64,000 nucleotides of DNA, from NCBI RefSeq assembly GCF_004340685.1, contig NZ_SLUN01000033.1, positions 1 to 64,000 of the forward strand, given 5' to 3'. The notes below the pieces were generated by a model, which saw only the letters and a program-made list of their open reading frames with translations, ran no database searches and was not told the origin of the DNA. The position numbers were made by a program, and so were the translations under genes. How positions within the stretch are numbered: the stretch's first letter is position 1; each line of letters starts with the position of its first letter. This document shows positions 34,258-41,686 of this stretch, piece after piece. Source of the DNA: Hydrogenispora ethanolica (GTDB lineage: Bacteria; Bacillota; UBA4882; UBA8346).

Positions 34258-34524
34258 TTATTTTCGGAGACCCAGTCGTTCAATGATGGCGCGATAGCGT
34301 TCAATATCCTTATCCGACAGATAATTCAACAGTCCGCGACGCTGACCGACCATTTTAAGCAAACCGCGGCGCGAATGGTGATCTTTCTTATGAACCTTCA
34401 GATGTTCAGTCAGATAGTTGATTCGTTCGGTAAGAATCGCAATTTGAACTTCCGGCGAACCGGTGTCACCTTCGTGCAGACGATACTTATTGATGATCTC
34501 TTGTTTCTGTTCGTTGTTCAGCAT
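34258..34524 (-). CDS. rpsO: 30S ribosomal protein S15
   Basis: An 88-residue S15 that binds 16S rRNA early in 30S assembly. Family hallmarks are [30 protein letters not shown] and RRGLLNYL. The ATG at 34524 has GAGGAGG upstream. Its leader (34525-34664) can fold into several hairpins and may mediate autoregulation. Confidence 0.98.
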   Translation of the reverse strand: MLNNEQKQEIINKYRLHEGDTGSPEVQIAILTERINYLTEHLKVHKKDHHSRRGLLKMVGQRRGLLNYLSDKDIERYRAIIERLGLRK

Positions 34525-34557
34525 GATGTCACCTCCTCATCAAAAATCAAAACGCCA

Positions 34558-34620
34558 TTGACCGAGGGTTACGTCGGAGCTTCGGAACTCCCAGTCAAGG
34601 GTTTTCCGCCGGAAGAAAAT
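34558..34620 (-). ncRNA. Structured rpsO leader (candidate S15 autoregulatory RNA)
   Basis: The 5' untranslated region forms a closing stem (TTGAC 34558-34562 with GTCAA 34594-34598), an inner GGAG/CTCC hairpin (34576-34591) and an upstream TTTTCC/GGAA-AAAA hairpin (34602-34619). Leaders of rpsO are known S15-binding autoregulators in several phyla. The fold was drawn by eye only. Confidence 0.4.
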
Positions 34621-34670
34621 CCGACAGGGAAGCGCAGAAACGATAAATGTTTCGGCCGCAAACCACAATT

Positions 34671-34699
34671 ATTTTACCATAAATTCGGAAGGGTGTAAA
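34671..34699 (-). promoter_or_regulatory. Promoter of rpsO-pnp
   Basis: -35 TTTACA (34694-34699) and -10 TAAAAT (34671-34676) on the minus strand with a 17-bp spacer, giving a leader of about 140 bases. Confidence 0.75.
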
Positions 34700-34709
34700 C
34701 TAAATATAT

Positions 34710-37238
34710 CTATTCAACCCCCCGAAAATAATGCCCTTTGGTAATGCCCCGGCCGGTCAGTTTCTTGAAATCCTCGATCAGCGGCTCGGCGATTTTGGAA
34801 GGATCGCCAAGATCCTGGCTCAAGCAATCCAATACGCTCCGGTAGCCCGCCACGAAGCTTCCTACGTCCTTTCCGGGAAAAGACTTCATTTCCAAACGGA
34901 AGACCGGAGCCGGAAGCTGGATAAGCTGCTGCAAATCGCCGAGCAAACAGAGATCCTTGCTATTCAATAAATGCATCCGGCAAAACTGATCGGTGCGGAT
35001 TGGGAAATCCAAATTCATGCGGTCGCGCAAAGCGTATTGACGGGAACGGCAAAGACGCCCGCAAGCTTTTCCCCCGGCCATGGTGGAACCGATGGGGCAA
35101 TACTCGGATACCATCAGTTCCAGAGGCCCTTGGACGATTAATTCCGGACGCGGCCAGCGGTTGGCATAATAGAATTGCTTTAACTGCTCCAAAGAAAGCT
35201 CCGGGGAGAGGCAGACTTGACGAATGCGCGGATTGACCAGGCTTTCCACAGCCCACCGATTAAACAGATTCAGCGGATAATTGATATAAACTGCAGCGGT
35301 GCTCTCCCCCAAGGTCAACTGAAGCCCGCCGAGGTCGGAAACCATCAGGCCATCGGGTTCGGCGGCGAGGGCCATCTCCCACTGCTGGCGCCATAAGGTC
35401 CGTTGCCCCTCCCGTAGAATCCGGGGCAAGCCGATCACCACGGGAATGCGGTTTTCCCTTCCCAGCGCCACCGCGCTCCGGAGCGTTTCGGCAGACCAGT
35501 GAAAATCGGTCAGCTCATCACCGCCGATATAAATCTGATCCCCTCCGCCGGCAATCGCTTGCCGTACGCCTTCAAGATCGGCCACCCAAACGCTCAAAAC
35601 GGGGTGGGCGGCATTCCGTCGCTGCCGTTCCGGTTTTGACTCCGGCAACAGCGGGGTTTTTAAAAGCAGCGGTTCACGGCGAAACGGCGCCAGCCGGGCC
35701 GCGACCAATTGTTCCGTCGCCTGGCGACGCACTTGATTCAGTTCACTCAAAGGCAGCATCAGATTGGGAGCCAGTTCCGACCGGAGTCCGGCGAGGCGAA
35801 AATTGGTATTCCCCAATCTCCCAAGCTGCTCCCGGAGCACTTCTTCCGTCAACGGACGGTTGCGCGCGGGTTGCAGCGGAATTTCCGAGGACGCAATGCC
35901 CTGATTCCCCGCCTCGTCTTGATACACGACTTGCAAGGGCATCCCGTTTTGGCCGGACACCAGGACGGTGCAAGGAATCTGGAATGACTCGTTTTCGCGA
36001 TCGAGGACTTGCCGGGTTTGGGCATCCACTCGGGCGGAATAAACTTTAAAGACGCGGTCGCCAGGGGTGATTCGGCCCGGAATCTCCAAACTGACTACCG
36101 TCCCCGCAGGAGCCTCCGTCAGGACTTGGCCACCGGCGCTTTGCAGCTCCTTAATCGTAGCGGAAACTCTCCCGCCCTGACTCACCCAGACCTCGACAAT
36201 ATCGTCGCGGTTTAAGGCTGCTTCCAATTTGAGCGTGACCCTATCCTGCGCCGGATTAACCTTCTGAATGCGGCCCAATTGAATACCGCGGTTATTCGGG
36301 CGGGTAAAACTCATCAAAGCCTGATTCCGGTTTCCGCCGAAATAACCGGTGGTCAAACCGCGATTAAAGACCTCGGCCAGCTCCTGAAGATCGACGTCTC
36401 CAACGGCGAATCTCGCGGGATCCTGATAGTACCGGTCCAGCGCTTTCCGGTAAGCCTTGACCACGGCATAAACATATTCAGGCCGCTTCATCCGGCCTTC
36501 GATCTTCAAGGAACGCACACCGGAGCGTTGTAATTCGGGGAGGAGCGTCACCAATGCAATATCTTGGGGAGATAACAAATATTGGCCCTTCACGGGGACT
36601 ACCTCGCCATCCGCCACCAGACGGTACTCCATGCGGCATGGCTGGGCACAGCGGCCCCGATTTCCGCTCCGGCCGCCAATCATGCTGCTCATCAAGCATT
36701 GTCCCGAGTAGCAAATGCATAATGCGCCATGGACAAATACCTCGACCTCCACGCCGGTTTCAGCAATGGCCGCGACCTCAGGTTCGGCCAATTCCCGTGC
36801 CAGAACCACCCGCCGTACTCCCAATTCCTGCAGAAACTGAGCGCCTTCCCGGTTGTGAACGGTCATTTGGGTGCTGGCATGCAACTCCAGCTGCGGAATG
36901 TGGCTCCGAACGAGGTGAATTAGGCCTAGGTCCTGCACAATTAAGGCATCCACTCCGATATGATAGAGATCATGCACAAAACGAAGCGCCGTCTCCATCT
37001 CAGCGTTGGCGATCAGCGTGTTCACCGTAACATATAGTTTTTTGGAGTGCAAATGAAGCAGTTCCGCGGCTTTTTCCAAGGCCGGCAGATCGAAATTGCC
37101 GGCAAACTGACGGGCGCTAAAAGTTTTGCCCCCTAAGTAAACCGCATCCGCCCCGGCTGACAAACCCGCCAACAAAGCATCCCAATCCCCGGCCGGGGCT
37201 AATAATTCCATGCCAACATTATCGTGATATAATTTCAT
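34710..37238 (-). CDS. U32 family peptidase / RlhA-like protein
   Basis: A large U32-family protein of about 842 residues. The N-terminal half has ELLAPAGDWDALLAGL, the family signature VEVFVHGALCICYSGQC and the following Cys-rich NRGRCAQPCR, cysteines linked in relatives to an iron-sulfur centre. A DUF3656-type insert is followed by a second U32-like half (ELMVSEYCPIG, CGRLCRSRQYALRDR). E. coli RlhA, which hydroxylates 23S rRNA, is a related long-form U32 protein, so RNA modification is as plausible as proteolysis. The start is uncertain: ATG 37238 (GGATGG eight bases upstream) is preferred to ATG 37211 or the frame opening at 37262. Confidence 0.88.
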   Translation of the reverse strand: MKLYHDNVGMELLAPAGDWDALLAGLSAGADAVYLGGKTFSARQFAGNFDLPALEKAAELLHLHSKKLYVTVNTLIANAEMETALRFVHDLYHIGVDALIVQDLGLIHLVRSHIPQLELHASTQMTVHNREGAQFLQELGVRRVVLARELAEPEVAAIAETGVEVEVFVHGALCICYSGQCLMSSMIGGRSGNRGRCAQPCRMEYRLVADGEVVPVKGQYLLSPQDIALVTLLPELQRSGVRSLKIEGRMKRPEYVYAVVKAYRKALDRYYQDPARFAVGDVDLQELAEVFNRGLTTGYFGGNRNQALMSFTRPNNRGIQLGRIQKVNPAQDRVTLKLEAALNRDDIVEVWVSQGGRVSATIKELQSAGGQVLTEAPAGTVVSLEIPGRITPGDRVFKVYSARVDAQTRQVLDRENESFQIPCTVLVSGQNGMPLQVVYQDEAGNQGIASSEIPLQPARNRPLTEEVLREQLGRLGNTNFRLAGLRSELAPNLMLPLSELNQVRRQATEQLVAARLAPFRREPLLLKTPLLPESKPERQRRNAAHPVLSVWVADLEGVRQAIAGGGDQIYIGGDELTDFHWSAETLRSAVALGRENRIPVVIGLPRILREGQRTLWRQQWEMALAAEPDGLMVSDLGGLQLTLGESTAAVYINYPLNLFNRWAVESLVNPRIRQVCLSPELSLEQLKQFYYANRWPRPELIVQGPLELMVSEYCPIGSTMAGGKACGRLCRSRQYALRDRMNLDFPIRTDQFCRMHLLNSKDLCLLGDLQQLIQLPAPVFRLEMKSFPGKDVGSFVAGYRSVLDCLSQDLGDPSKIAEPLIEDFKKLTGRGITKGHYFRGVE

Positions 37239-37337
37239 CGGAAAGTCCATCCCATGTAACATTTTATTTTACTGAGTATCAACTTAGCTCCGCTCACCCT
37301 CTGGCTTTACCCGTTTTTTCGCCGTACTTTCCCGACT

Positions 37338-37736
37338 TATCCACAGCCAAAACCATTAACCCCGTTAAACGGATCCGTTTATCCACAAAAATAGATGACT
37401 GATTCACAAAAAGAGCTTGCTGAACGACTGAGCAAGCTCTCCCATTCACAAAACAAGCTTGCTTATCCACAAAAAGAGCTTGCCGAGCGACTGAGCGAGC
37501 TCTCTTATTCACAAAACCAGCTTGCTGATTCACAAAACAAGCTCACTCATCCACAAAAAGAGCTCGCTGAACGACTGAGCAAGCTCTCTTATCCACAAAA
37601 CGAGCTTGCCCGACGACTGAATGAGCTCTTTCAGTCACCCAAAGCGATCCGTGTTCACAAAATCATCTCTTTTCAGCGCCTCAACCCGGCCACTTATCCG
37701 CAAAACGACGCCATGACTTATCCTTCAATCCCTTCG
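37338..37736. repeat. 21-bp tandem array 2 with phased DnaA-box-like sites
   Basis: Nineteen units begin every 21 bases from 37338 without a phase break. Two unit types alternate: TATCCACAAAA.GAGCTTGC and GA.CGACTGAGCAAGCTCTC; neighbours of the two types can pair as GAGCTTGCT/AGCAAGCTC. TTATNCACA, the DnaA-box consensus, occurs at 37337, 37379, 37463, 37505 and 37589, with near matches at 37569 and 37694. All boxes are on the same strand and two helical turns, or a multiple, apart. Confidence 0.85.
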
Positions 37737-37748
37737 TGAGTGAGCGGA

Positions 37749-37763
37749 GCGAACTTGATAATC
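37749..37763 (+). repeat. Shared 15-bp intergenic word, second copy
   Basis: GCGAACTTGATAATC, identical to 13752-13766 and again preceded by CTTCGTGAGTG and followed by a long hairpin element. Confidence 0.6.
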
Positions 37764-37770
37764 GTATTTA

Positions 37771-37908
37771 TTTTAAAAGCCTTGTGATAAAGTCTTACGA
37801 ACCGGAAAATGCCTTCCAAAAAGATATCAAACGACTTTATCACTTGCTTTTCTAAGCTTTTGTGTTCACCCTGGCCTTCGGACAGGGTTTATCACAACGC
37901 TTTTAAAA
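37771..37908. repeat. Dispersed inverted-end element (copy C, intact)
   Basis: 138 bp with ends TTTTAAAAGCCTTGTGATAA and, inverted, TTATCACAACGCTTTTAAAA. A third inner copy of the end (GACTTTATCACTTGCTTTT) lies at about 37832-37850. It carries no open frame, like a MITE or palindromic intergenic unit. Its right end supplies the TAA stop of the gene at 37903-38826. Confidence 0.75.
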
Positions 37909-38826
37909 AGCCTCATTGATAATCGAAATTCCCATCGTTTCCAAGACTGAATCATAAATATCCGTCAGGGTGAGAATCGATCGAAACGGCAGCCAATTTT
38001 CGGCGAAAACGAAAGTGGGAACGGGGTTGAAGGTATGGCTCTTGACCGAGAGATCCTCGATATTACCGTGATCACTCACGACTAATACGGATAAAGTTTC
38101 ATCCCTGCCCGCGATGATTGTCCCAAGGAACCGGTCCAAACGGTTCAAGATCAGGTGTGCCCAATCCCGGTCCTGCGCATGTCCGCAACGATCGGTCTGA
38201 AAGTATTCGAATAATGTAAAATCCTGCTGTTGCGCCAAGCCCAGCAAGTGGCGGGCGGCTTCTTCCGGCTCGTAAAGCGGCACCGCATAACCTTTCTCTC
38301 GTAACATTTCATTGGTGATATCCTGATACACCGCCGCGCCGCGCAACAGCTCCGGTATCATCAACAACCGGCAGCCGCCGGCCAACGCCGCAGTGGTAGT
38401 TGCCGAATGCCGCCACTTTCCTTTTTTTACGGTATCAAAATATTCTTCGGTAAAGGTATTGGCAAATACCGCCCTGCGACCGTTATCGTTCATCACCTTA
38501 AAGAGACTATGTTGCTCCAGAATCTCTCGCAATGCCCGGGTGGGGAAGCCGTGAATGTGCCGGCCGGTAATTCGCGCGGCGTTAATTCCGGATAAAAAAG
38601 CAGTCTGCCCCGTGGCGCTTTGGGGAATCCCCGCCACACCCATGGTGGTATCGGTCGGCAGGAGCAACCAATCTGCGGTCTGGATTCCTTCTCCCACCGT
38701 TTCCTTGACCAATGGGTTTCCGGAAAACAGGCTCCGGATAAAAGGCATCTCCGCCGTGACGAACGGGTTCGAGTCAGTCGCCGCTCCGAGGCCAAACCCA
38801 TCAATAAACACTAATAACAGCGGCAT
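37903..38826 (-). CDS. Alkaline-phosphatase-superfamily phosphomutase-like enzyme
   Basis: A 307-residue metalloenzyme of the alkaline phosphatase / cofactor-independent phosphoglycerate mutase / phosphopentomutase superfamily. The metal-binding start (LLVFIDGFGLG), nucleophile region (PQSATGQTAFLSGIN) and C-terminal metal sites (DRCGHAQD, VSDHGNIED, SHTFNPVP) are present. It is shorter than typical phosphoglycerate mutases (about 510) and phosphopentomutases (about 390), lacking most of the cap domain, so it may be a phosphatase with another substrate. The ATG at 38826 abuts the stop of the DUF421 gene. The stop codon lies within a dispersed repeat. Confidence 0.8.
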   Translation of the reverse strand: MPLLLVFIDGFGLGAATDSNPFVTAEMPFIRSLFSGNPLVKETVGEGIQTADWLLLPTDTTMGVAGIPQSATGQTAFLSGINAARITGRHIHGFPTRALREILEQHSLFKVMNDNGRRAVFANTFTEEYFDTVKKGKWRHSATTTAALAGGCRLLMIPELLRGAAVYQDITNEMLREKGYAVPLYEPEEAARHLLGLAQQQDFTLFEYFQTDRCGHAQDRDWAHLILNRLDRFLGTIIAGRDETLSVLVVSDHGNIEDLSVKSHTFNPVPTFVFAENWLPFRSILTLTDIYDSVLETMGISIINEAF

Positions 38827-39384
38827 TTAGCTCTCCTTGGAAGTGATCATGACTTTCAATTCTTGCAACTCGCGCCGGAGCGCGCCGACTTCGACTAAAA
38901 GCTGTTGAACAGGGACTGGATCGTCTTCTTCCTTCAGAATAACGCTAAATTTCCCGCATGCCTCCAAGACGGCCTGCGAGACCTGGGAAAGGCGGGCCAC
39001 TCCCTCTTTACGCAATTCCTGATAGAGATCGGCCTTGGAAATATGTTCTTTGGCCAGATTCGCTTCGAGTAACTCACCGTTTTTCACCAGCACGGTCGGT
39101 TTTCCTTCCAACAATCCGGCAAAAAATCGGGAACGGAAGGAAAGCATCGAGAAGAGCCATTCCAATCCCCCCAACATCGCCAGGATGAGTACGCCCCGTT
39201 CGAAAGGAACGCGCTGTTCCAGGCCGACCACCACAATGACATCCCCGATTCCGGCCATAATGACCAGATCGAACAGGCTCAGGGTCCCAAGGGCACGTTT
39301 GCCCATCCAACGGACCACCGCGAGCGCAATAATATAGATTGCCACCGGCTTAAGCAAAAAACGAAGTAAAAACAACCAGTCCAT
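38827..39384 (-). CDS. DUF421 / YetF-family membrane protein
   Basis: A 185-residue protein with three N-terminal membrane segments (LLKPVAIYIIALAVVRWMGKR, LFDLVIMAGIGDVIVVVGLE) and a cytoplasmic DUF421 domain (GKPTVLVKNGELLEANLAKE, followed by SKADLYQELRKEGV). The function of the family is not established; links to spore or envelope properties have been proposed. The C-terminus adds a short coiled-coil (VGALRRELQELKVMI). It directly precedes the phosphomutase-like gene, so the two are probably co-transcribed. Confidence 0.88.
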   Translation of the reverse strand: MDWLFLLRFLLKPVAIYIIALAVVRWMGKRALGTLSLFDLVIMAGIGDVIVVVGLEQRVPFERGVLILAMLGGLEWLFSMLSFRSRFFAGLLEGKPTVLVKNGELLEANLAKEHISKADLYQELRKEGVARLSQVSQAVLEACGKFSVILKEEDDPVPVQQLLVEVGALRRELQELKVMITSKES

Positions 39385-39440
39385 CCCATCGCCTCGGCGT
39401 TAGTATGGACCGGTTGGCAAAAGCCGATTCTCGCTTTCTA

Positions 39441-40253
39441 CTACTGGGTCCGCCCACAAACAGGGCATTTTCCCTTGACGGTCGTCGGTTCGGGATTGGG
39501 CCAGACTTTGCAGTCAACAACTCCCAGGCTGCCGAAGCGTTCGTATGGGCAGGTCCCGTTAATCATATGATAGCCTTCGAACGTAAGACAGCCGTCGCTG
39601 ACTCGGTGACAGTTGGGGCAGTATGTTTGGGGGTAAGAAGATAATCCGGCCCGAACCAAGCCGCGATATTCTACTTTGTGGCCGCAGGCGATACAAATGG
39701 CACCCGCTAGCTCTCGACCGTTTAATTTCCGCAATTGCAAGCCTTCGGGCGATACAACCAACCTGGGCATGTCCTGAGGTAAAGAGTTGTCCTGAACCAC
39801 ATAGAACAATGGAGCCAGCCGCAAAAGATCATTGGCAAAACTGGATGTTTCGACCGGACTGTGAAGCAGGTCCCAAGGCAAGGCCATCAAGCATAAAAGG
39901 ACAATAATCAAAATGACCGCCGCCTTAAAACCGCCGAAAAGGGCGCCGACGCCACTATCGATCAACGTTATGGGCTCATTTTTCTGGACTGCCCGCCAGT
40001 GTTTGCCGATAAAGCTCACCGCACCGCCGATCGCGACCACTAGCAGAATAAAACCGATAATCTGGCAGAGTGCTGCCGAAAAATGCAGGATGCTTTCAAG
40101 ATAATTCCCAATCGTGGCATAGAAATAAAAAGCCAGAACCAAGGCCAGTACGCCGCCTAATAGATCGAATAGTTGCTGGACAAATCCCTTTCGATAACCT
40201 TGAAATATAAAAAAAGCAAAAACTCCGCCAATCAACCAGTCGACCCAGGTCAC
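39441..40253 (-). CDS. CvpA-family membrane protein with cysteine-rich tail
   Basis: A 270-residue protein. Residues 1-125 are a CvpA domain with four membrane segments (WLIGGVFAFFIFQGYRKGFV, IDSGVGALFGGFKAAVILII). Most CvpA proteins end near residue 180. This one continues with nine cysteines: C187-C190 and C212-C215 form a likely zinc ribbon (CIACGHK, YCPNCHR), then C222, C235, C248 and a final CPVCG pair (C263, C266). The start is GTG 40253 with AAGGAGG upstream. It follows zapA, the usual Bacillota neighbourhood. What the metal-binding tail does is unknown. Confidence 0.85.
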   Translation of the reverse strand: MTWVDWLIGGVFAFFIFQGYRKGFVQQLFDLLGGVLALVLAFYFYATIGNYLESILHFSAALCQIIGFILLVVAIGGAVSFIGKHWRAVQKNEPITLIDSGVGALFGGFKAAVILIIVLLCLMALPWDLLHSPVETSSFANDLLRLAPLFYVVQDNSLPQDMPRLVVSPEGLQLRKLNGRELAGAICIACGHKVEYRGLVRAGLSSYPQTYCPNCHRVSDGCLTFEGYHMINGTCPYERFGSLGVVDCKVWPNPEPTTVKGKCPVCGRTQ

Positions 40254-40325
40254 GAGATGACCTCCTTCCCCAGCGCCATCACATAGACGATACGCCGGTG
40301 CTCTAAGGCATTCCTAAAAAAAGTC

Positions 40326-40598
40326 TTACTCAGCCTCCGCCAGCAAGCGATCGAGATACTGATATTCTTGACGCAATTTATGGATTTCATCCGCCACTTT
40401 CAAGGCAGCCAACACAGCAATTTGGGATTTGTTCAATTTCGGATTATTACTGGCGATACTCTTAAAAATATCATCAAGATACGAAGCGATTGTATCGACG
40501 TATTCGCGGTTATCATTGCCGCGAATCAAGTATTCTTCGCCCATTAACCTGACGATATACTGTTTATTTTCTGACTCATCATTCTTCCGTTCGAGCAT
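40326..40598 (-). CDS. zapA: Cell division protein ZapA
   Basis: A 90-residue ZapA, which bundles FtsZ filaments at the division site. VRLMGEEYLIRGNDNREYVDTIASYLDDIF is the typical N-terminal domain (only the pattern is cited), followed by ALKVADEIHKLRQEYQYL, the coiled-coil tail. The ATG at 40598 has GGGGTG upstream; the longer frame to 40673 would start within the preceding terminator region. The pheT-(membrane protein)-zapA-cvpA order resembles other Bacillota. Confidence 0.9.
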   Translation of the reverse strand: MLERKNDESENKQYIVRLMGEEYLIRGNDNREYVDTIASYLDDIFKSIASNNPKLNKSQIAVLAALKVADEIHKLRQEYQYLDRLLAEAE

Positions 40599-40676
40599 TG
40601 CCACACCCCGGAGAAAAATTTGCTGCGTGAAATGAATGAGAACGATGCCCATCCAGTTCAGATAATTGGCCATCCA

Positions 40677-40703
40677 TTAAAAAACTCCTTCATTTGAAGG
40701 AGT
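40677..40703 (-). terminator. Terminator upstream of zapA
   Basis: Minus strand: ACTCCTTC-AAAT-GAAGGAGT followed by TTTTT, overlapping the stop codon of the membrane-protein gene at 40703. It separates the pheST region from zapA-cvpA. Confidence 0.85.
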
Positions 40704-41581
40704 CAAACTTCAACAACGATTCCAAAAAGGTACGGCAGACAGAGGATGAATCCGCTAAACAATAGATAGCAAAAGAGAGTCGTGACTGAGATCACCGGCC
40801 GTTTGGCATCCGAAAGATAATTCCTGATCTGAAAAAGATACTGAATCCAAGGTATCCTTTCCGGAAAATCGAGGTCGGCTTGCCATTCCTGCCAGCTGAG
40901 ATAGGTCGCTATCTCTTGATCTAACTGGAAAAGGTCTTGATCGACCCACCCTCGGGCTTTTTCGTAAACGATCCAAAACAAGCCGGTTGCTATTCCGAGT
41001 AAAGGAACGAGCAAGAGATAACTGTAAAGGAGCGAATCGACTACGAAGAAACTGACCAAATAATAATAGACCAAGCCCAAAAGAACAGTCAAGAGAAAAC
41101 CGGTTTGAAGCGTTTCGCTCCAGAAACGTTGCCATAGGTTTGCAAACATCGTGGGAGCCACCCGGGGATGATTCTGCCAATGATGCCAAGTCAAATAAAA
41201 AGTCTCTGCGAGCGAACTCAAAAAATAACCCCAGATGAATGAGTCTGCGATGACATAAAGGTAAAAGGTCCACGCAACTTTTCCATTCACCAACATAAAC
41301 TTAGCGGCTTGAGCGCCGAACATCAGAAAAAAGCCGCTAAAAATTATCCATCCCCGTCCTCGGGACGGCCGATAGTGCGGAAAGAATAAATACCTCCCGA
41401 GGAAGACCAACGCCACCAGCAAAACTTTGCTTTCCAGGAATGCTTTTAACTCCGATGCTTGCTGAATCTGTTCCACTTTACACAATCCGATGGAGACCAA
41501 GATCCAGATAATCGCAATTCCAATATAAAAAGCAGCCCCATAAATGACCTGGTTTTCAATTCGTTCCCAAATTCTGCCCAT
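40703..41581 (-). CDS. Membrane protein of unknown function
   Basis: I do not recognise this 292-residue protein. It has six to seven hydrophobic segments (VIYGAAFYIGIAIIWILVSIG, VALVFLGRYLFF, IIFSGFFLMFGAQAAKF, LYVIADSFIWGYFLS, FLLTVLLGLVYYYLV, YLLLVPLLGIATGLFWIVY and a C-terminal VTTLFCYLLFSGFILCLPYL). A soluble loop rich in Trp, Asp and Gln lies before the last one. The ATG at 41581 is set by AGGGGGG eight bases upstream. It lies downstream of pheT and ends in an intrinsic terminator. No catalytic motif is visible. Confidence 0.75.
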   Translation of the reverse strand: MGRIWERIENQVIYGAAFYIGIAIIWILVSIGLCKVEQIQQASELKAFLESKVLLVALVFLGRYLFFPHYRPSRGRGWIIFSGFFLMFGAQAAKFMLVNGKVAWTFYLYVIADSFIWGYFLSSLAETFYLTWHHWQNHPRVAPTMFANLWQRFWSETLQTGFLLTVLLGLVYYYLVSFFVVDSLLYSYLLLVPLLGIATGLFWIVYEKARGWVDQDLFQLDQEIATYLSWQEWQADLDFPERIPWIQYLFQIRNYLSDAKRPVISVTTLFCYLLFSGFILCLPYLFGIVVEV

Positions 41582-41686
41582 AAAAAAAACACCCCCCTGG
41601 CCCATTGTTGATACAATGTATGTTCGGGCGAGGAGGGTTTAGAACATCTTTCAATCTTACGGATTAGTGCCGCATTGTAAAACTGG

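Larger units (their letters stand above)
37239..37902. other. 664-bp gap with 21-bp array and inverted-end element
   Basis: The gap contains tandem array 2 (37338-37736), the shared word GCGAACTTGATAATC (37749-37763) and an intact dispersed element (37771-37908). I find no convincing gene. A plus-strand frame at 37395-37739 encodes heptads of the type ERLSKLS, and a minus-strand frame is open too, as expected for a repeat unit divisible by three. Confidence 0.7.

Noticed and set aside
37338-37736. CRISPR array
   Set aside because: Repeats are contiguous at 21 bp with no unique spacers, units vary and there are no cas genes.
37338-37736. Chromosomal replication origin
   Set aside because: DnaA-box-like sites are present, but dnaA, dnaN, rpmH and gyr genes are absent and no AT-rich unwinding stretch lies beside the boxes. 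Only a DnaA-binding locus is proposed.
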